From Sanguibacter gelidistatuariae (GTDB lineage: Bacteria; Actinomycetota; Actinomycetes; Actinomycetales; Cellulomonadaceae), in NCBI RefSeq assembly GCF_900096585.1, contig NZ_FMYH01000001.1:930001-994000 (forward strand): a DNA stretch of 64,000 bases, in the 5' to 3' direction. The notes under the pieces were generated by a model that saw nothing but the letters and a program-made list of their open reading frames with translations, was not told where the DNA came from and ran no database searches. A program made the position numbers and the translations under genes. How positions within the stretch are numbered: position 1 is the stretch's first letter; each line of letters opens with the position of its first letter. This document shows, piece by piece, positions 42,009-50,161 of the stretch.

Positions 42009-43160
42009 TCACACGGCTTCGGGCCGGCGGGTGCTCGCCGCGATGAGCCCGCTCACCGTCATGACGGCCAGCGCCCCGAGCACCACGAGGAGCGGCGCGG
42101 TCCACCCCGCAGTCCGGGTGTGGATGGCTCCGATCGCGAACGGCCCGACGGCGGCCGCCGCGTAGCCGAGCGACTGCACCATGGCGGACATCCGCCGCGC
42201 CTCGCTCTGGGCGCGCGAACGCTGCACCACGAGCGTGAAGATCACCGTGAAGTTGCCGCCCTGGGAGATGCCGGCGAAGGCCGCCCACACCGGCCACAGC
42301 TGGGGCGCGACGAGGAGGCCCACCGGGAGCGTGAGCCACAGGACGCTCATGCCCGCGAACACGGCCCGCAGCGAAGCCCCGCGTGCGACGAGGAGCGGTA
42401 CCCCGACGCCGCCGACGATGCCGCAGAGCTGGAAGATCGAGGCGGCACCGCCTGCCCCGGAGTCGCTCATGCCCTGCAGATCACCGAGGATCTCGGGCAA
42501 CCATGTGGTGACCGCGTAGTAGGAGAATGCCTGACCGGCGAAGGCCAGCATCAGGCACCAGGCGATCCCGCGGCGCCAGACCGGGCCCAGAGCGTCTGCT
42601 CCACCCGCGGCATGTCCGCGGACGAGTGCCGGTGGGGTGTGCACCCGGCCCGTCGTTGCACGGCGCCACAGCACCCCGGCCGCAAGCATGAATACGGACC
42701 ACGCCACGAGGGCCCACCGCCAGCCGACGGCCGCGGCGAGCGGGGCCGTGATCAGGGTGGTGATGACCGATCCGAGGTTGAGGGCTGCGGTATACATGCC
42801 GGTGACGGCACCGGCTGACTGGGCGAAGTCGCGACTGATGAGCACCGGTACGGCCACGTTGCCGATCGTGATCGCCGCGCCGATGACGACCGTTCCCACG
42901 AGGGCCAGCTCGAAGCTGCCCGCGGACCGGATGCAGGTCCCGATGAACACCCCGAGCAGCGAGAACGAGATCGCGCGCTCGATGCCGACCTTGGCCAGCA
43001 GGATCGAGGCGAAGGGGGCGAAGATCGCGAAGCACAGGACCGGGATGCCCGTCAGCAGCCCCACCGACGCCGGGCTGACGCCGAGGCCGTCGGCGACCGT
43101 GTTGACGATCGGGGCCAGGGAGACAAAAGGCGCTCGGAGGTTGAGCGCGTACATGAGCAT
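42009..43160 (-). CDS. MFS transporter, CynX/NimT-like
   Basis: A 383-residue carrier with about 11-12 membrane helices. The opening YALNLRAPFVSLAPIV resembles the CynX/NimT family (LNLRPxxxSxxPLL), whose members move cyanate, nitroimidazoles or small organic acids. The central loop has a run of small residues. The ATG at 43160 starts in the middle of helix 1: the upstream codons continue as hydrophobic GTSGLLLAA but no ATG, GTG or TTG is found before the in-frame stop at 43257-43259, so the true start may be a rare codon or the gene may be slightly truncated. It faces away from the iol cluster and does not look like an inositol carrier. Confidence 0.82.
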   Translation of the reverse strand: MLMYALNLRAPFVSLAPIVNTVADGLGVSPASVGLLTGIPVLCFAIFAPFASILLAKVGIERAISFSLLGVFIGTCIRSAGSFELALVGTVVIGAAITIGNVAVPVLISRDFAQSAGAVTGMYTAALNLGSVITTLITAPLAAAVGWRWALVAWSVFMLAAGVLWRRATTGRVHTPPALVRGHAAGGADALGPVWRRGIAWCLMLAFAGQAFSYYAVTTWLPEILGDLQGMSDSGAGGAASIFQLCGIVGGVGVPLLVARGASLRAVFAGMSVLWLTLPVGLLVAPQLWPVWAAFAGISQGGNFTVIFTLVVQRSRAQSEARRMSAMVQSLGYAAAAVGPFAIGAIHTRTAGWTAPLLVVLGALAVMTVSGLIAASTRRPEAV

Positions 43161-43540
43161 CGCTGCCAGGAGGAGGCCGCTCGTGCCGTAGATCTTCGTG
43201 CGGCTTGTGATGACAGCTCCCCGTGACGCGCGACCTCTGGACCCGTCCAGGCTACGTCAGTTGAGCGCAGGACGGCCCGGCCGTTCATGCCCAGACACAG
43301 ATCTTAGACGGGCGGGGTGGTCTGCCGGAGTCGTGCACAGGGTGGGCATCAGGGTGAGGCGGCGGGTGAGGTGTGTGCCGCATCACGGCCGATTCGTAAT
43401 CACCTCTGGGTCACCCAGGAATGCCGTCATCGCGGGAGCGGTGAGCTGTCTCATCAATAGGTGACTGGACCAAGGGCGCCGGTGATTGCTTCCGGCTCCC
43501 TGACCAGTCGATCCGTGGATCGAAGGGATGGGGTGGCGTG
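43161..43540. other. 380-bp gap without a gene
   Basis: No credible coding frame. It should hold the promoters of the MFS gene and of the surface-protein gene at 43541. A 13-bp palindrome CTGGGTCACCCAG lies at 43406-43418 and GACTGG/CCAGTC arms occur at 43463-43468 and 43504-43509. GC content is slightly lower than the neighbours. No riboswitch-like fold is evident. Confidence 0.5.
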
Positions 43541-45112
43541 ATGCATAAGGTAGGAAGTCGAATGTTCGGTGCAGCTCGGTCTGCGGGGCGGTTCGTTCCG
43601 GAGGGGCACGAGGTGCGCAGGGTGATCGCCGGTACGGCGGCCGTCGTGCTGGCGATGGCGTGGGTCGTCGTCGGGCTCGGCCAGGCTGAGGCCGCACCGG
43701 GTGCAGTCTTGCCCGTCGCCGCCTTCGAAGCCCCTCGCTGCCCCGGCGAGACGGACCTGGACCCTACGGACCCGACTGCTCACCAGGGGCTGGACAACCT
43801 GCTCTCCGTGAGCGGCGCCCGCCTGGATGCCTACGACGCCGGTGCCGTGGTGCCGTTGTACGACGCGTCTGGAGAGACCACAGACGCGCCGTTGTGCGGC
43901 ACACGCTATGTCGCTGGTGCGGGCGGGACCGCGGGCGCCGTCTCGCAGTGGATGTTCTGTACCTCCTGGGCGGACGACCTGTGCGGTGACGTCAACGAGG
44001 ACGGCCAGGCGACCGACAGCGACGGCAACCCGATCGACCCCATGGATAGCCTTGCCAGCAACCCTGACCTGGCCGGCACTGATGCCGAACGACTCATCGC
44101 TTATCTCATCGAGAACGGTCACACCTACGAGGGAAGTGGAGCTGGGTACCAGTTCGGTGGAATCGCCTACGCCAACGCAGACGAATCGACCAATACCCGC
44201 AGGGCGCTCCAGGTGTTGGTGTGGTGCATCAGCGACCCGACCACCATCCCGGACCCTAACTTCACGGCGACCTGCGCGCTCAACTTCCCGGACGGAGAGC
44301 AGGCGCGCCTGCTGGCGCTCATCCCTGCGACCCCGGTTGCCGACCTGAGCTTCGACGTCTCCGGAGGGACCGTCAACGTTGGGGAGACCGCGCGGTTCAC
44401 CATGAGGACCAACGTCTTCGATTCGCCGATCATGCTCACGGCCTCTCCGCTGGGCGCCTTCTCGGTCTGTTCGGGCGACGCGACCATCACGGACTCGGTC
44501 CTCACCGTGGCGCCACCTGCCGATGGCTCGTCGGACGTGCTCGTCGAGCTGTGCGTGACTGCGACCGAGGCCGGTCCTGCAACCGTGACAGCGACCACCT
44601 CGCCGCCGTCCGTGCGCCGCATGTCCTGGAACCGTTCGGTCGCCTCGCCGCAGGCACGGCCCTGCCAGATCTACGCGGCGTTCGCGGACTATCCCGTCAC
44701 GCCGACGACGTCGTCCGCGGACGCCACCTTCGTCGCGGTTCCGGAGCCGACCCCTGACCCGACGCCGACGTCTGACCCGACGCCGACGTCTGACCCGACG
44801 CCGACGTCTGACCCGACGCCGACGCCGGAGCCGACGCCGACCGACCCTCCGACCCCGACGCCCAACCCCTCGGCGAACCCCTCGCCCACTCACAGCCCGA
44901 GTGCCGTTGTCTCAGTGCTGCCGCTCACACCGGCCAAGGTGGCCGGTGTGGCCAGCGCTTTCGGGAGCCGCTCGCGCGTGACGGCACCGCACCCCGCATT
45001 GGCGCACACGGGCGCGGACGAGGGGTCGATGCTGCTGCTGGCAGGAGCATCGGGCCTCGCCGGTGTCGTGCTGGTCTTCGCCAGCAGGCTCCGTCGTCGA
45101 GGACAGCGGTAG
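43541..45112 (+). CDS. LAHTG-anchored surface protein with probable thioester domain
   Basis: A 523-residue secreted wall protein. N-terminal signal peptide (about residues 25-52, ending QAEAA). Residues 85-235 look like a thioester domain: QWMFCTSW with Cys140, YLIENGHTY, and RRALQVLVWCISDP with Gln224, the Cys-Gln pair that would form the reactive bond. A beta-rich domain follows, then a Pro/Thr linker with four DPTPTS repeats, and a sorting signal at the end: LAHTG (487-491), hydrophobic helix and SRLRRRGQR. LAxTG is used by class E sortases. It probably attaches covalently to a surface. It lies upstream of the fused sigma factor. ATG preceded by a G-rich stretch, start moderately sure. 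Confidence 0.75.
   Translation: MHKVGSRMFGAARSAGRFVPEGHEVRRVIAGTAAVVLAMAWVVVGLGQAEAAPGAVLPVAAFEAPRCPGETDLDPTDPTAHQGLDNLLSVSGARLDAYDAGAVVPLYDASGETTDAPLCGTRYVAGAGGTAGAVSQWMFCTSWADDLCGDVNEDGQATDSDGNPIDPMDSLASNPDLAGTDAERLIAYLIENGHTYEGSGAGYQFGGIAYANADESTNTRRALQVLVWCISDPTTIPDPNFTATCALNFPDGEQARLLALIPATPVADLSFDVSGGTVNVGETARFTMRTNVFDSPIMLTASPLGAFSVCSGDATITDSVLTVAPPADGSSDVLVELCVTATEAGPATVTATTSPPSVRRMSWNRSVASPQARPCQIYAAFADYPVTPTTSSADATFVAVPEPTPDPTPTSDPTPTSDPTPTSDPTPTPEPTPTDPPTPTPNPSANPSPTHSPSAVVSVLPLTPAKVAGVASAFGSRSRVTAPHPALAHTGADEGSMLLLAGASGLAGVVLVFASRLRRRGQR
44755..44826 (+). repeat. 18-bp tandem repeat coding for DPTPTS
   Basis: Four head-to-tail copies of tgacccgacgccgacgtc (the last with two changes) inside the wall-spanning linker. 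Being in frame and of 18 bases, copy number can change without breaking the gene, altering linker length. Confidence 0.9.
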
Positions 45113-45207
45113 AGCCCTCGGGAGGCCGGGATTTTTCACCCGGTTGAATCTCTCAAGTTCGCGTCATGTTTGGCATCAAGTCATGTCTTCATTGGTAGTG
45201 GCCCCTT

Positions 45208-45244
45208 GTTCTCACCCGCAGCCACCGAGGTCGCGGGTGAGAAC
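45208..45244. promoter_or_regulatory. 12-bp inverted repeat before the fused sigma factor
   Basis: GTTCTCACCCGC (45208-45219) and GCGGGTGAGAAC (45233-45244) are exact inverses with a 13-base loop. It lies 95 bases after the surface-protein stop and 47 before the next start, so it is either the terminator of the first gene or an operator of the second. The rest of the 179-base gap includes an AT-richer piece at 45130-45190 with no clear promoter. Confidence 0.55.
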
Positions 45245-45291
45245 TGGGCCCGCCGGATGTAGTTCAGGTCGACGATCGGGTACTGCTTTTT

Positions 45292-47430
45292 ATGTCAGAC
45301 AGCAATGCGCGCACCCCAGGATGGACCCCGCACGACGCGGGGTCTGCTCCCATGCGCAGCCATGCCGTGAGCCTGGCAGCGGGAGAGAACGACCTGGGTG
45401 ACGAGGGCCTGATCGAGGAGAGTCGGGCTGGATCGACGGCCGCCTTCGAGGAGCTGTGGCGACGTCACTCTGCGGCAGGCCGGCGCGTGGCTGCCCGGTT
45501 CACCCAGGCGAGCGACCCCGACGACCTGGTCCAGGAGGCGTATCTGCGGATCTACTCCGCGATCCAGAAGGGCAAGGGGCCGGACGCGGCATTCCGCCCG
45601 TACCTCTACCAGACCATCAGAAATATCGCGATCACATGGGCAGGGAAGCCGGCCGAGCAGTCGATCACCGTCCTGGCTGAACTCTCCGACGGAACGGACA
45701 TGTCGGGGACGGTCCTGGAGAACTCGGTCACGGCCAAGGCGTTCCGCAACCTCCCAGAACGCTGGCAGTCGGTCCTGTGGTACTCCGAGGTCGAAGGTCT
45801 TGAGCCCGCTGAGATCGCCCCGCTCCTGGGGATCAAGGCCAGCGCAGTCTCGGCGCTCGCCTACCGCGCCCGAGAAGGACTGCGCAAGGAGTGGCTCCAG
45901 GTCCACGTCAACTCGGCGGCGGTCCCCCCCGAGTGCACCTGGGCCGCGGAGCGGATGGGTGATTTCAACCGTGGCGGGCTGCGCGGCGCCGCGAAGTCGC
46001 GGTTCGAGGAGCACGTCCGTGGCTGCTCGCGATGCATGGTGCTCGTCGACGAGGTCGACGAGGTGTCGCGCAAGCTCGGCCTGATCATGATCCCGCTCGT
46101 GGCGGGTATCCCGTGGGCGGCGTTCGCTGCGGCCCGTGACGCCGCGTTGGTCCAGCCTGTCGCCGACGCGACATCGATGACTGACCTGCGGGACGGTCCC
46201 GTTGACGGCTCGGGGGCATCGTCCGCAGCCCAGGCGAGGAATCTGTGGACCCGGCCGGGCGCCGTTGCCGTCGCGGTGGCGGCATCGGTCGCACTGTTCG
46301 CGATGGTCGGCGCGGCCGCGCTGTTCGGCCCGTGGTCCGGTTCGTCGCCGAGCGCGTCGCCGTCGGTAGTCCCCAGCACCGACCCCACCGACTCGACACC
46401 GGCCCCCACGGATGCTCCGACGATGAGCCCGAGCACGACGCCGACCGACCTCACGGACCCCGTCATTGTTCCCGAGGTGCCCGTGATCGCCCCGACAGTC
46501 GAGCCGACGCTCCCGCGCCCGCAGCCCTCGAAGGAACCCGTACCGGACGTGACGGCCCCCGTCGTCCCCGCGCCGATCCCGGACCCTTCGACGGAGCCGA
46601 CCACGGGGCCGACGACTGAGCCCACAACGGACCCGACCACTGGGCCGACAACGGAGCCGACGACCGATCCCACGACCGAGCCGACGGACCCGCCCGGCCC
46701 GAGCGTCCCTGTGCTCAATGGCCCGTCGACCGCAGCAGAGCGCACCTTTCTCCCCAAGATGTTCGGAACCGCCGATGCGGGAACGACGGTCGTTCTTGTG
46801 GACGCCAAGGGGCAGATGATCGCCCAGGCGATGGCCGATGACGAGGGAGTCTGGTCGGCCATGATCGGCGTCGACGGCGCACCCGCAGTAGGAGCGGGCA
46901 GGTGGCCCGACGTCCTGTCGGCCGAGAGCCTCGCAGGCAGCCTGACCATCACGGCCCATGCCGTCGACGGCGAAGGGCGGACCTCGGCGTCGAGTACCGC
47001 GGTCGGTCCGTACACCTTCGCCGAAAGTGCCGAGATCACCTCTCCGGCAAAGGGGGACCAGGTCAGGTTCCGGGGGAACCTGCCCGAGAACGCGCTCGCC
47101 GGCGCCATTGACGTCAAGATCTCCGGGACGAAGGATGCTTACGTGCGTGTCTTCGTCGACGGGAAGACGTCCGGCGCGCTGCACAAGCTGGACACCGACC
47201 CGATCCTGCGGCAGAGCGGGACACTGACCCTGGGCGATCACACGATCGGAATCCAGTACGTCAAGACTGACGACGAGACCACCGTCCTCGAGGCGGGCCC
47301 GGTCTTCACCCACAGCTTCACCATCATCGCTACGCCGGGCGTACCGACGCCCGGCGGTGCCACGCCTCCGGGCGACGACATCCCGGTGTTGCTCGCAACA
47401 CAAGACCGTTACCCAACCGTCATCGTCTGA
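45292..47430 (+). CDS. ECF sigma factor fused to zinc-finger anti-sigma, membrane and extracellular Ig-like domains
   Basis: A 712-residue fusion. Region 2 at about 45-115 (FEELWRRHSAAGRRVAARF; DPDDLVQEAYLRIY), region 4 at about 145-200 (LPERWQSVLWYSEVEGLEP; LLGIKASAVSALAYRAREGL). Then a zinc-binding anti-sigma motif H-x3-C-x2-C (His241, Cys245, Cys248 in EEHVRGCSRC). A hydrophobic stretch near 262-282 and a membrane helix at about 323-345 follow, then a Pro/Thr linker with TEPTT/DPTTGP repeats, and two beta-rich Ig-like domains to the end. Sigma, its inhibitor and an outside sensor are thus one chain; release would need proteolysis or a conformational change. Groups of such fusions exist in Actinobacteria (ECF52-like, from memory). 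No clear ribosome site at 45292; ATG at 45352 is an alternative. Confidence 0.85.
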   Translation: MSDSNARTPGWTPHDAGSAPMRSHAVSLAAGENDLGDEGLIEESRAGSTAAFEELWRRHSAAGRRVAARFTQASDPDDLVQEAYLRIYSAIQKGKGPDAAFRPYLYQTIRNIAITWAGKPAEQSITVLAELSDGTDMSGTVLENSVTAKAFRNLPERWQSVLWYSEVEGLEPAEIAPLLGIKASAVSALAYRAREGLRKEWLQVHVNSAAVPPECTWAAERMGDFNRGGLRGAAKSRFEEHVRGCSRCMVLVDEVDEVSRKLGLIMIPLVAGIPWAAFAAARDAALVQPVADATSMTDLRDGPVDGSGASSAAQARNLWTRPGAVAVAVAASVALFAMVGAAALFGPWSGSSPSASPSVVPSTDPTDSTPAPTDAPTMSPSTTPTDLTDPVIVPEVPVIAPTVEPTLPRPQPSKEPVPDVTAPVVPAPIPDPSTEPTTGPTTEPTTDPTTGPTTEPTTDPTTEPTDPPGPSVPVLNGPSTAAERTFLPKMFGTADAGTTVVLVDAKGQMIAQAMADDEGVWSAMIGVDGAPAVGAGRWPDVLSAESLAGSLTITAHAVDGEGRTSASSTAVGPYTFAESAEITSPAKGDQVRFRGNLPENALAGAIDVKISGTKDAYVRVFVDGKTSGALHKLDTDPILRQSGTLTLGDHTIGIQYVKTDDETTVLEAGPVFTHSFTIIATPGVPTPGGATPPGDDIPVLLATQDRYPTVIV

Positions 47431-47468
47431 CCTGCAAGATCGGCCTGGCACGCGACACTTCTCACGTA

Positions 47469-47490
47469 GGACGCACCTTCCGGTGCGTCC
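47469..47490 (+). terminator. Hairpin after the fused sigma gene
   Basis: GGACGCACC (47469-47477) and GGTGCGTCC (47482-47490) form a perfect 9 bp stem with a four-base loop, 39 bases after the stop. Confidence 0.65.
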
Positions 47491-47533
47491 ATACCGTGCG
47501 CTGCCGCGCGCTCGCCGAATATGGAGCACCTCT

Positions 47534-48118
47534 GTGACGCTGACCGGCCCGACCGGCCCGAGCGGTCCCCCCAGCGGTCCCGTACGAGACGATGCGTGGT
47601 TCGACGCGCTCTTCCGTGATCACGCCCGCAGCGTCTTCCGCTTCGTCGTGCGCCGCGCCGCCCGGGACGACGCCGACGACCTCACCGCCGAGGTGTTCAC
47701 GACCGCGTGGCGCCGGCGCGAGGACGTGCCCGAGGGCTTCGAGCTGGCCTGGCTCTACCGCACCGCCGGGTTCACGGTTGCTAACCACCACCGCAAAACC
47801 CGCCCGGTCCTCGTCGAGACCCTGCCCGAGGCGGGCGACCCGACCTCCCCCGAGCTTCTCGTCCTCGCGGACCTCGAGGTCCGCGAGGCCTTCGCCCGGC
47901 TGGGTGAGCGGGACCAGCAGATCCTGCTGCTCGCCGCCTGGGAGGGCCTCCAGGGGGAGGCTCTCGCGAGCGTCCTGGAGATCTCCCGTTCGGGGGCCGA
48001 CGCCGCGCTCTCGCGGGCACGCAGCCGCCTGCGCCAGGCGTGGGACGACTCTGCGGCTGCCACGGTGCCCGGAGAGCCCGCTGCAAGATCGACCGACGCC
48101 ACGACACAGACCAGGTAG
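47534..48118 (+). CDS. ECF-type RNA polymerase sigma factor
   Basis: A 194-residue sigma factor. Region 2: WFDALFRDHARSVFRFVVRR and DDADDLTAEVFTTAWRRRED; region 4: LGERDQQILLLAAWEGLQGEA, helix-turn-helix LASVLEISRSGADAALSRARSRL. The GTG at 47534 begins VTLTGPTGP; an ATG at 47521 is out of frame. It is followed after 35 bases by a single-pass membrane protein, as expected for a sigma/anti-sigma operon. The C-terminal 25 residues are Ala/Pro/Thr-rich. Confidence 0.88.
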   Translation: MTLTGPTGPSGPPSGPVRDDAWFDALFRDHARSVFRFVVRRAARDDADDLTAEVFTTAWRRREDVPEGFELAWLYRTAGFTVANHHRKTRPVLVETLPEAGDPTSPELLVLADLEVREAFARLGERDQQILLLAAWEGLQGEALASVLEISRSGADAALSRARSRLRQAWDDSAAATVPGEPAARSTDATTQTR

Positions 48119-48153
48119 CCGACCCGCCCTGGGTCCCTCACCTGGAGGTCCCC

Positions 48154-49518
48154 ATGAACACCAGCAACAACGACCCTCGCGACGAGCGGCTGTCAGACCC
48201 CGCCTACGAACGCCTGAGCGCGGGAGACCCCGCCGCAACCGCTGAACCGGATGTCGCGGTCATCAAGGCGAAGGTCGATTCCGCGACCGCTGGGGTCCTG
48301 GCGGGCGCCCCCGAGGTCGTGACAGAGGCAGCCGTCGTCGACCTCGCCGCCCAGCGGGCCAGACGACGTCCCGCTCGCTGGCTGCAGATCGCCGCGGCCG
48401 CCGTCGGCGTCGTCGCGGTGGGTGGCGGGGCTTTCGTCGCCGGACAGCACTCCTCGAACGCTCCGATCAGCGCCGAGGTGCCCAGCGCGCTGATCGGCCC
48501 CAGCCGCGCGGACGCCGTGGCACCCGGGTCAGCATCCGCCGGTCAAGCAGGCGCGGGCAGCTTCTCGATGGGCGCCCAGGACGGCGTCGGGGAGAGCAAG
48601 ATGGCCGCCGGGGCGACGGACATGGTCGGCTCGAGCTTCGGCCGGACGGTCTTCACGTCCTCGGGGCTCTCGGATGCCACCGGCAGCGGTCAGACCTGGG
48701 GATACGACCCGGCGTCGGTCTTCTCCGCCGAGACCGCGGCCCGTCTGGCCGAGGCACTCGGTGTCAGCGGCGACCCGACCCCGAACTACGGCTCGTGGCA
48801 CGTCGGATCCCTCGACTGGACCTCAGCCGCGCTCGACCTCAGCTCCGACGGCACGACGAGCTTCTACTACTCCGATCCCGCGTACACCCCGTGGGCGGAG
48901 AACTCCTCGGCGGCCCCGGCCACGCCCGAGGCGGCCACCGCCGCCCTGACGGACGTCATGACCGCGCTCGGGATCGACCCCGCCGGCTTCACGATCACGG
49001 TCGACGCCGCCCAGGACCCGCACTCCACCACGGTCTCGGCGGCCCCGGTGCAGGGAGGCGGCGGGTGGACCGGCATGTGGTCCGCTACTGTCACCGCCGA
49101 CGGTCTATACAGCCTGAACGGCTCCCTCGCCCCGCTCGTCGATCTGGGGATCTATGACGTGGTCAGCCCCCAGACGGCCGTCGAGCGTCTCGGTGACGCG
49201 CGTTTCGGCGCGTCCCAGGACTTCTCCGCCTACAACGGGACCGACATCGGTGTTGCTCGGGGCATGACCGACGTCATGCCCATCCCGGACGACCCGGCGG
49301 CGATCCCGACCCTGCCCGGCGTGCCTGCCCCCGGGTCCAGCTTCGCGTGGCCGGTCTCGAACGTGACGATCACCGCCGCGACCCTGGGCGCGAGCACCTA
49401 CTACCAGCCGGACGGTTCCGTCGCGCTGCTGCCCACGTACACGCTGACCGGATCGGACGGCAGCGCGTGGACGGTCATCGCCCTGGCCGATGCGCACCTG
49501 GACTTCGCCGCGAGCTGA
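48154..49518 (+). CDS. Membrane-anchored protein, likely regulator of the preceding sigma factor
   Basis: Function not recognised. 454 residues: about 80 cytoplasmic residues ending in QRARRRPARW, one membrane helix (LQIAAAAVGVVAVGGGAFVAG), then a Ser/Gly/Ala-rich stretch and a large extracellular domain with many Trp and Tyr (GSWHVGSLDW, FYYSDPAYTPW, YYQPDGSVALLPTYTLTGSDG), which looks like a beta-sheet domain. No zinc-finger motif in the cytoplasmic part. GGAGGT (48144-48149) gives a firm start. The layout parallels the operon at 5670-7858, though the outside domains differ. Confidence 0.7.
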   Translation: MNTSNNDPRDERLSDPAYERLSAGDPAATAEPDVAVIKAKVDSATAGVLAGAPEVVTEAAVVDLAAQRARRRPARWLQIAAAAVGVVAVGGGAFVAGQHSSNAPISAEVPSALIGPSRADAVAPGSASAGQAGAGSFSMGAQDGVGESKMAAGATDMVGSSFGRTVFTSSGLSDATGSGQTWGYDPASVFSAETAARLAEALGVSGDPTPNYGSWHVGSLDWTSAALDLSSDGTTSFYYSDPAYTPWAENSSAAPATPEAATAALTDVMTALGIDPAGFTITVDAAQDPHSTTVSAAPVQGGGGWTGMWSATVTADGLYSLNGSLAPLVDLGIYDVVSPQTAVERLGDARFGASQDFSAYNGTDIGVARGMTDVMPIPDDPAAIPTLPGVPAPGSSFAWPVSNVTITAATLGASTYYQPDGSVALLPTYTLTGSDGSAWTVIALADAHLDFAAS

Positions 49519-49570
49519 GACGCGCACGACATAGGCAAGCAGGGGGCTGCAGGGGGACAGCGTGACGCGT

Positions 49571-49608
49571 GATCGGGCGGGGCGATGAGGTTCTAGCCCC
49601 GCCCGATC
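49571..49608. terminator. Two-way hairpin terminator
   Basis: Perfect 13 bp stem (49571-49583 with 49596-49608), 12-base loop. It lies 53 bases after the plus-strand gene and overlaps the last codons of the convergent DUF3806 gene, so it can serve both. Confidence 0.8.
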
Positions 49609-50111
49609 GCCGATCGCGTCAGGGCACGGTGCAGCGTCACGCTCATCGACTCGATGAACGGCGCCATCCACCGGGTCTCGGCGGTGATCCATCGGCGCGC
49701 CACAGCGTCGACGGGGAAGATCGTGCCGCGGAACAGGTCGTTGCGGACCGCGACGGTCGTGCTCGACTGCCCGGCGGTGACCATCCACCGCGAGCCGCCC
49801 GACTGTGCCACGAGCACGTCGCCGAGGGCGACCCCGAGCGCGGTGATCACGTAGTTGGGGTCCCACCGATCGCTCTCGATGGCGGCGTGCCAGGCGAGGC
49901 AGTACGTGTCGAAGAGATGAGACAGCTCGTGGACGGACGTCACGTCCACCTCGGGGGAGCGCAGGTGGTTGCGCAGCTCTTCCATCCAGACGAGCTCGAC
50001 CGGGGTCGGGTCCGCGAGGATCACCTGGCCGTCAGCGCGGGCGGCGTCGAGGTCTGCCACCGACGACGGGGCGTCGCGATCCTGTTCGGCGAGACGCGAC
50101 TGAGGCTTCAT
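49593..50111 (-). CDS. DUF3806-like protein
   Basis: A 172-residue soluble protein of unknown function. It resembles DUF3806 in the series ALGVALGDVLVAQSGGSRWM, NDLFRGTIFPVDAVARRW, where a GD followed by a Trp strand and a late FPVDAVxRRW are typical. SHLFDTYCLAWH precedes this. No signal peptide. It is isolated: the neighbour on the same strand starts 51 bases upstream with no obvious link. Stop codon lies within the terminator stem. Confidence 0.6.
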   Translation of the reverse strand: MKPQSRLAEQDRDAPSSVADLDAARADGQVILADPTPVELVWMEELRNHLRSPEVDVTSVHELSHLFDTYCLAWHAAIESDRWDPNYVITALGVALGDVLVAQSGGSRWMVTAGQSSTTVAVRNDLFRGTIFPVDAVARRWITAETRWMAPFIESMSVTLHRALTRSAIGRG

Positions 50112-50161
50112 ACCTGATTCATCGGCTCGAGAGCGGACTTTCTGAAGGAATCACACCTGCT

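Noticed and set aside
41609-42046. 145-codon plus-strand frame between tag and the MFS gene
   Set aside because: Low-complexity Arg/Pro/Ser sequence, no ribosome site, overlaps tag; only the short frame at 41844 has support.
42009-43160. MFS carrier as the missing inositol importer
   Set aside because: Its sequence is CynX/NimT-like rather than sugar-porter-like, it lies beyond tag, and no iol operator is in front of it.
44755-44826. Regular direct repeats that could suggest a CRISPR array
   Set aside because: No spacers between units; the copies are head to tail and in frame, coding for a Pro/Thr linker.
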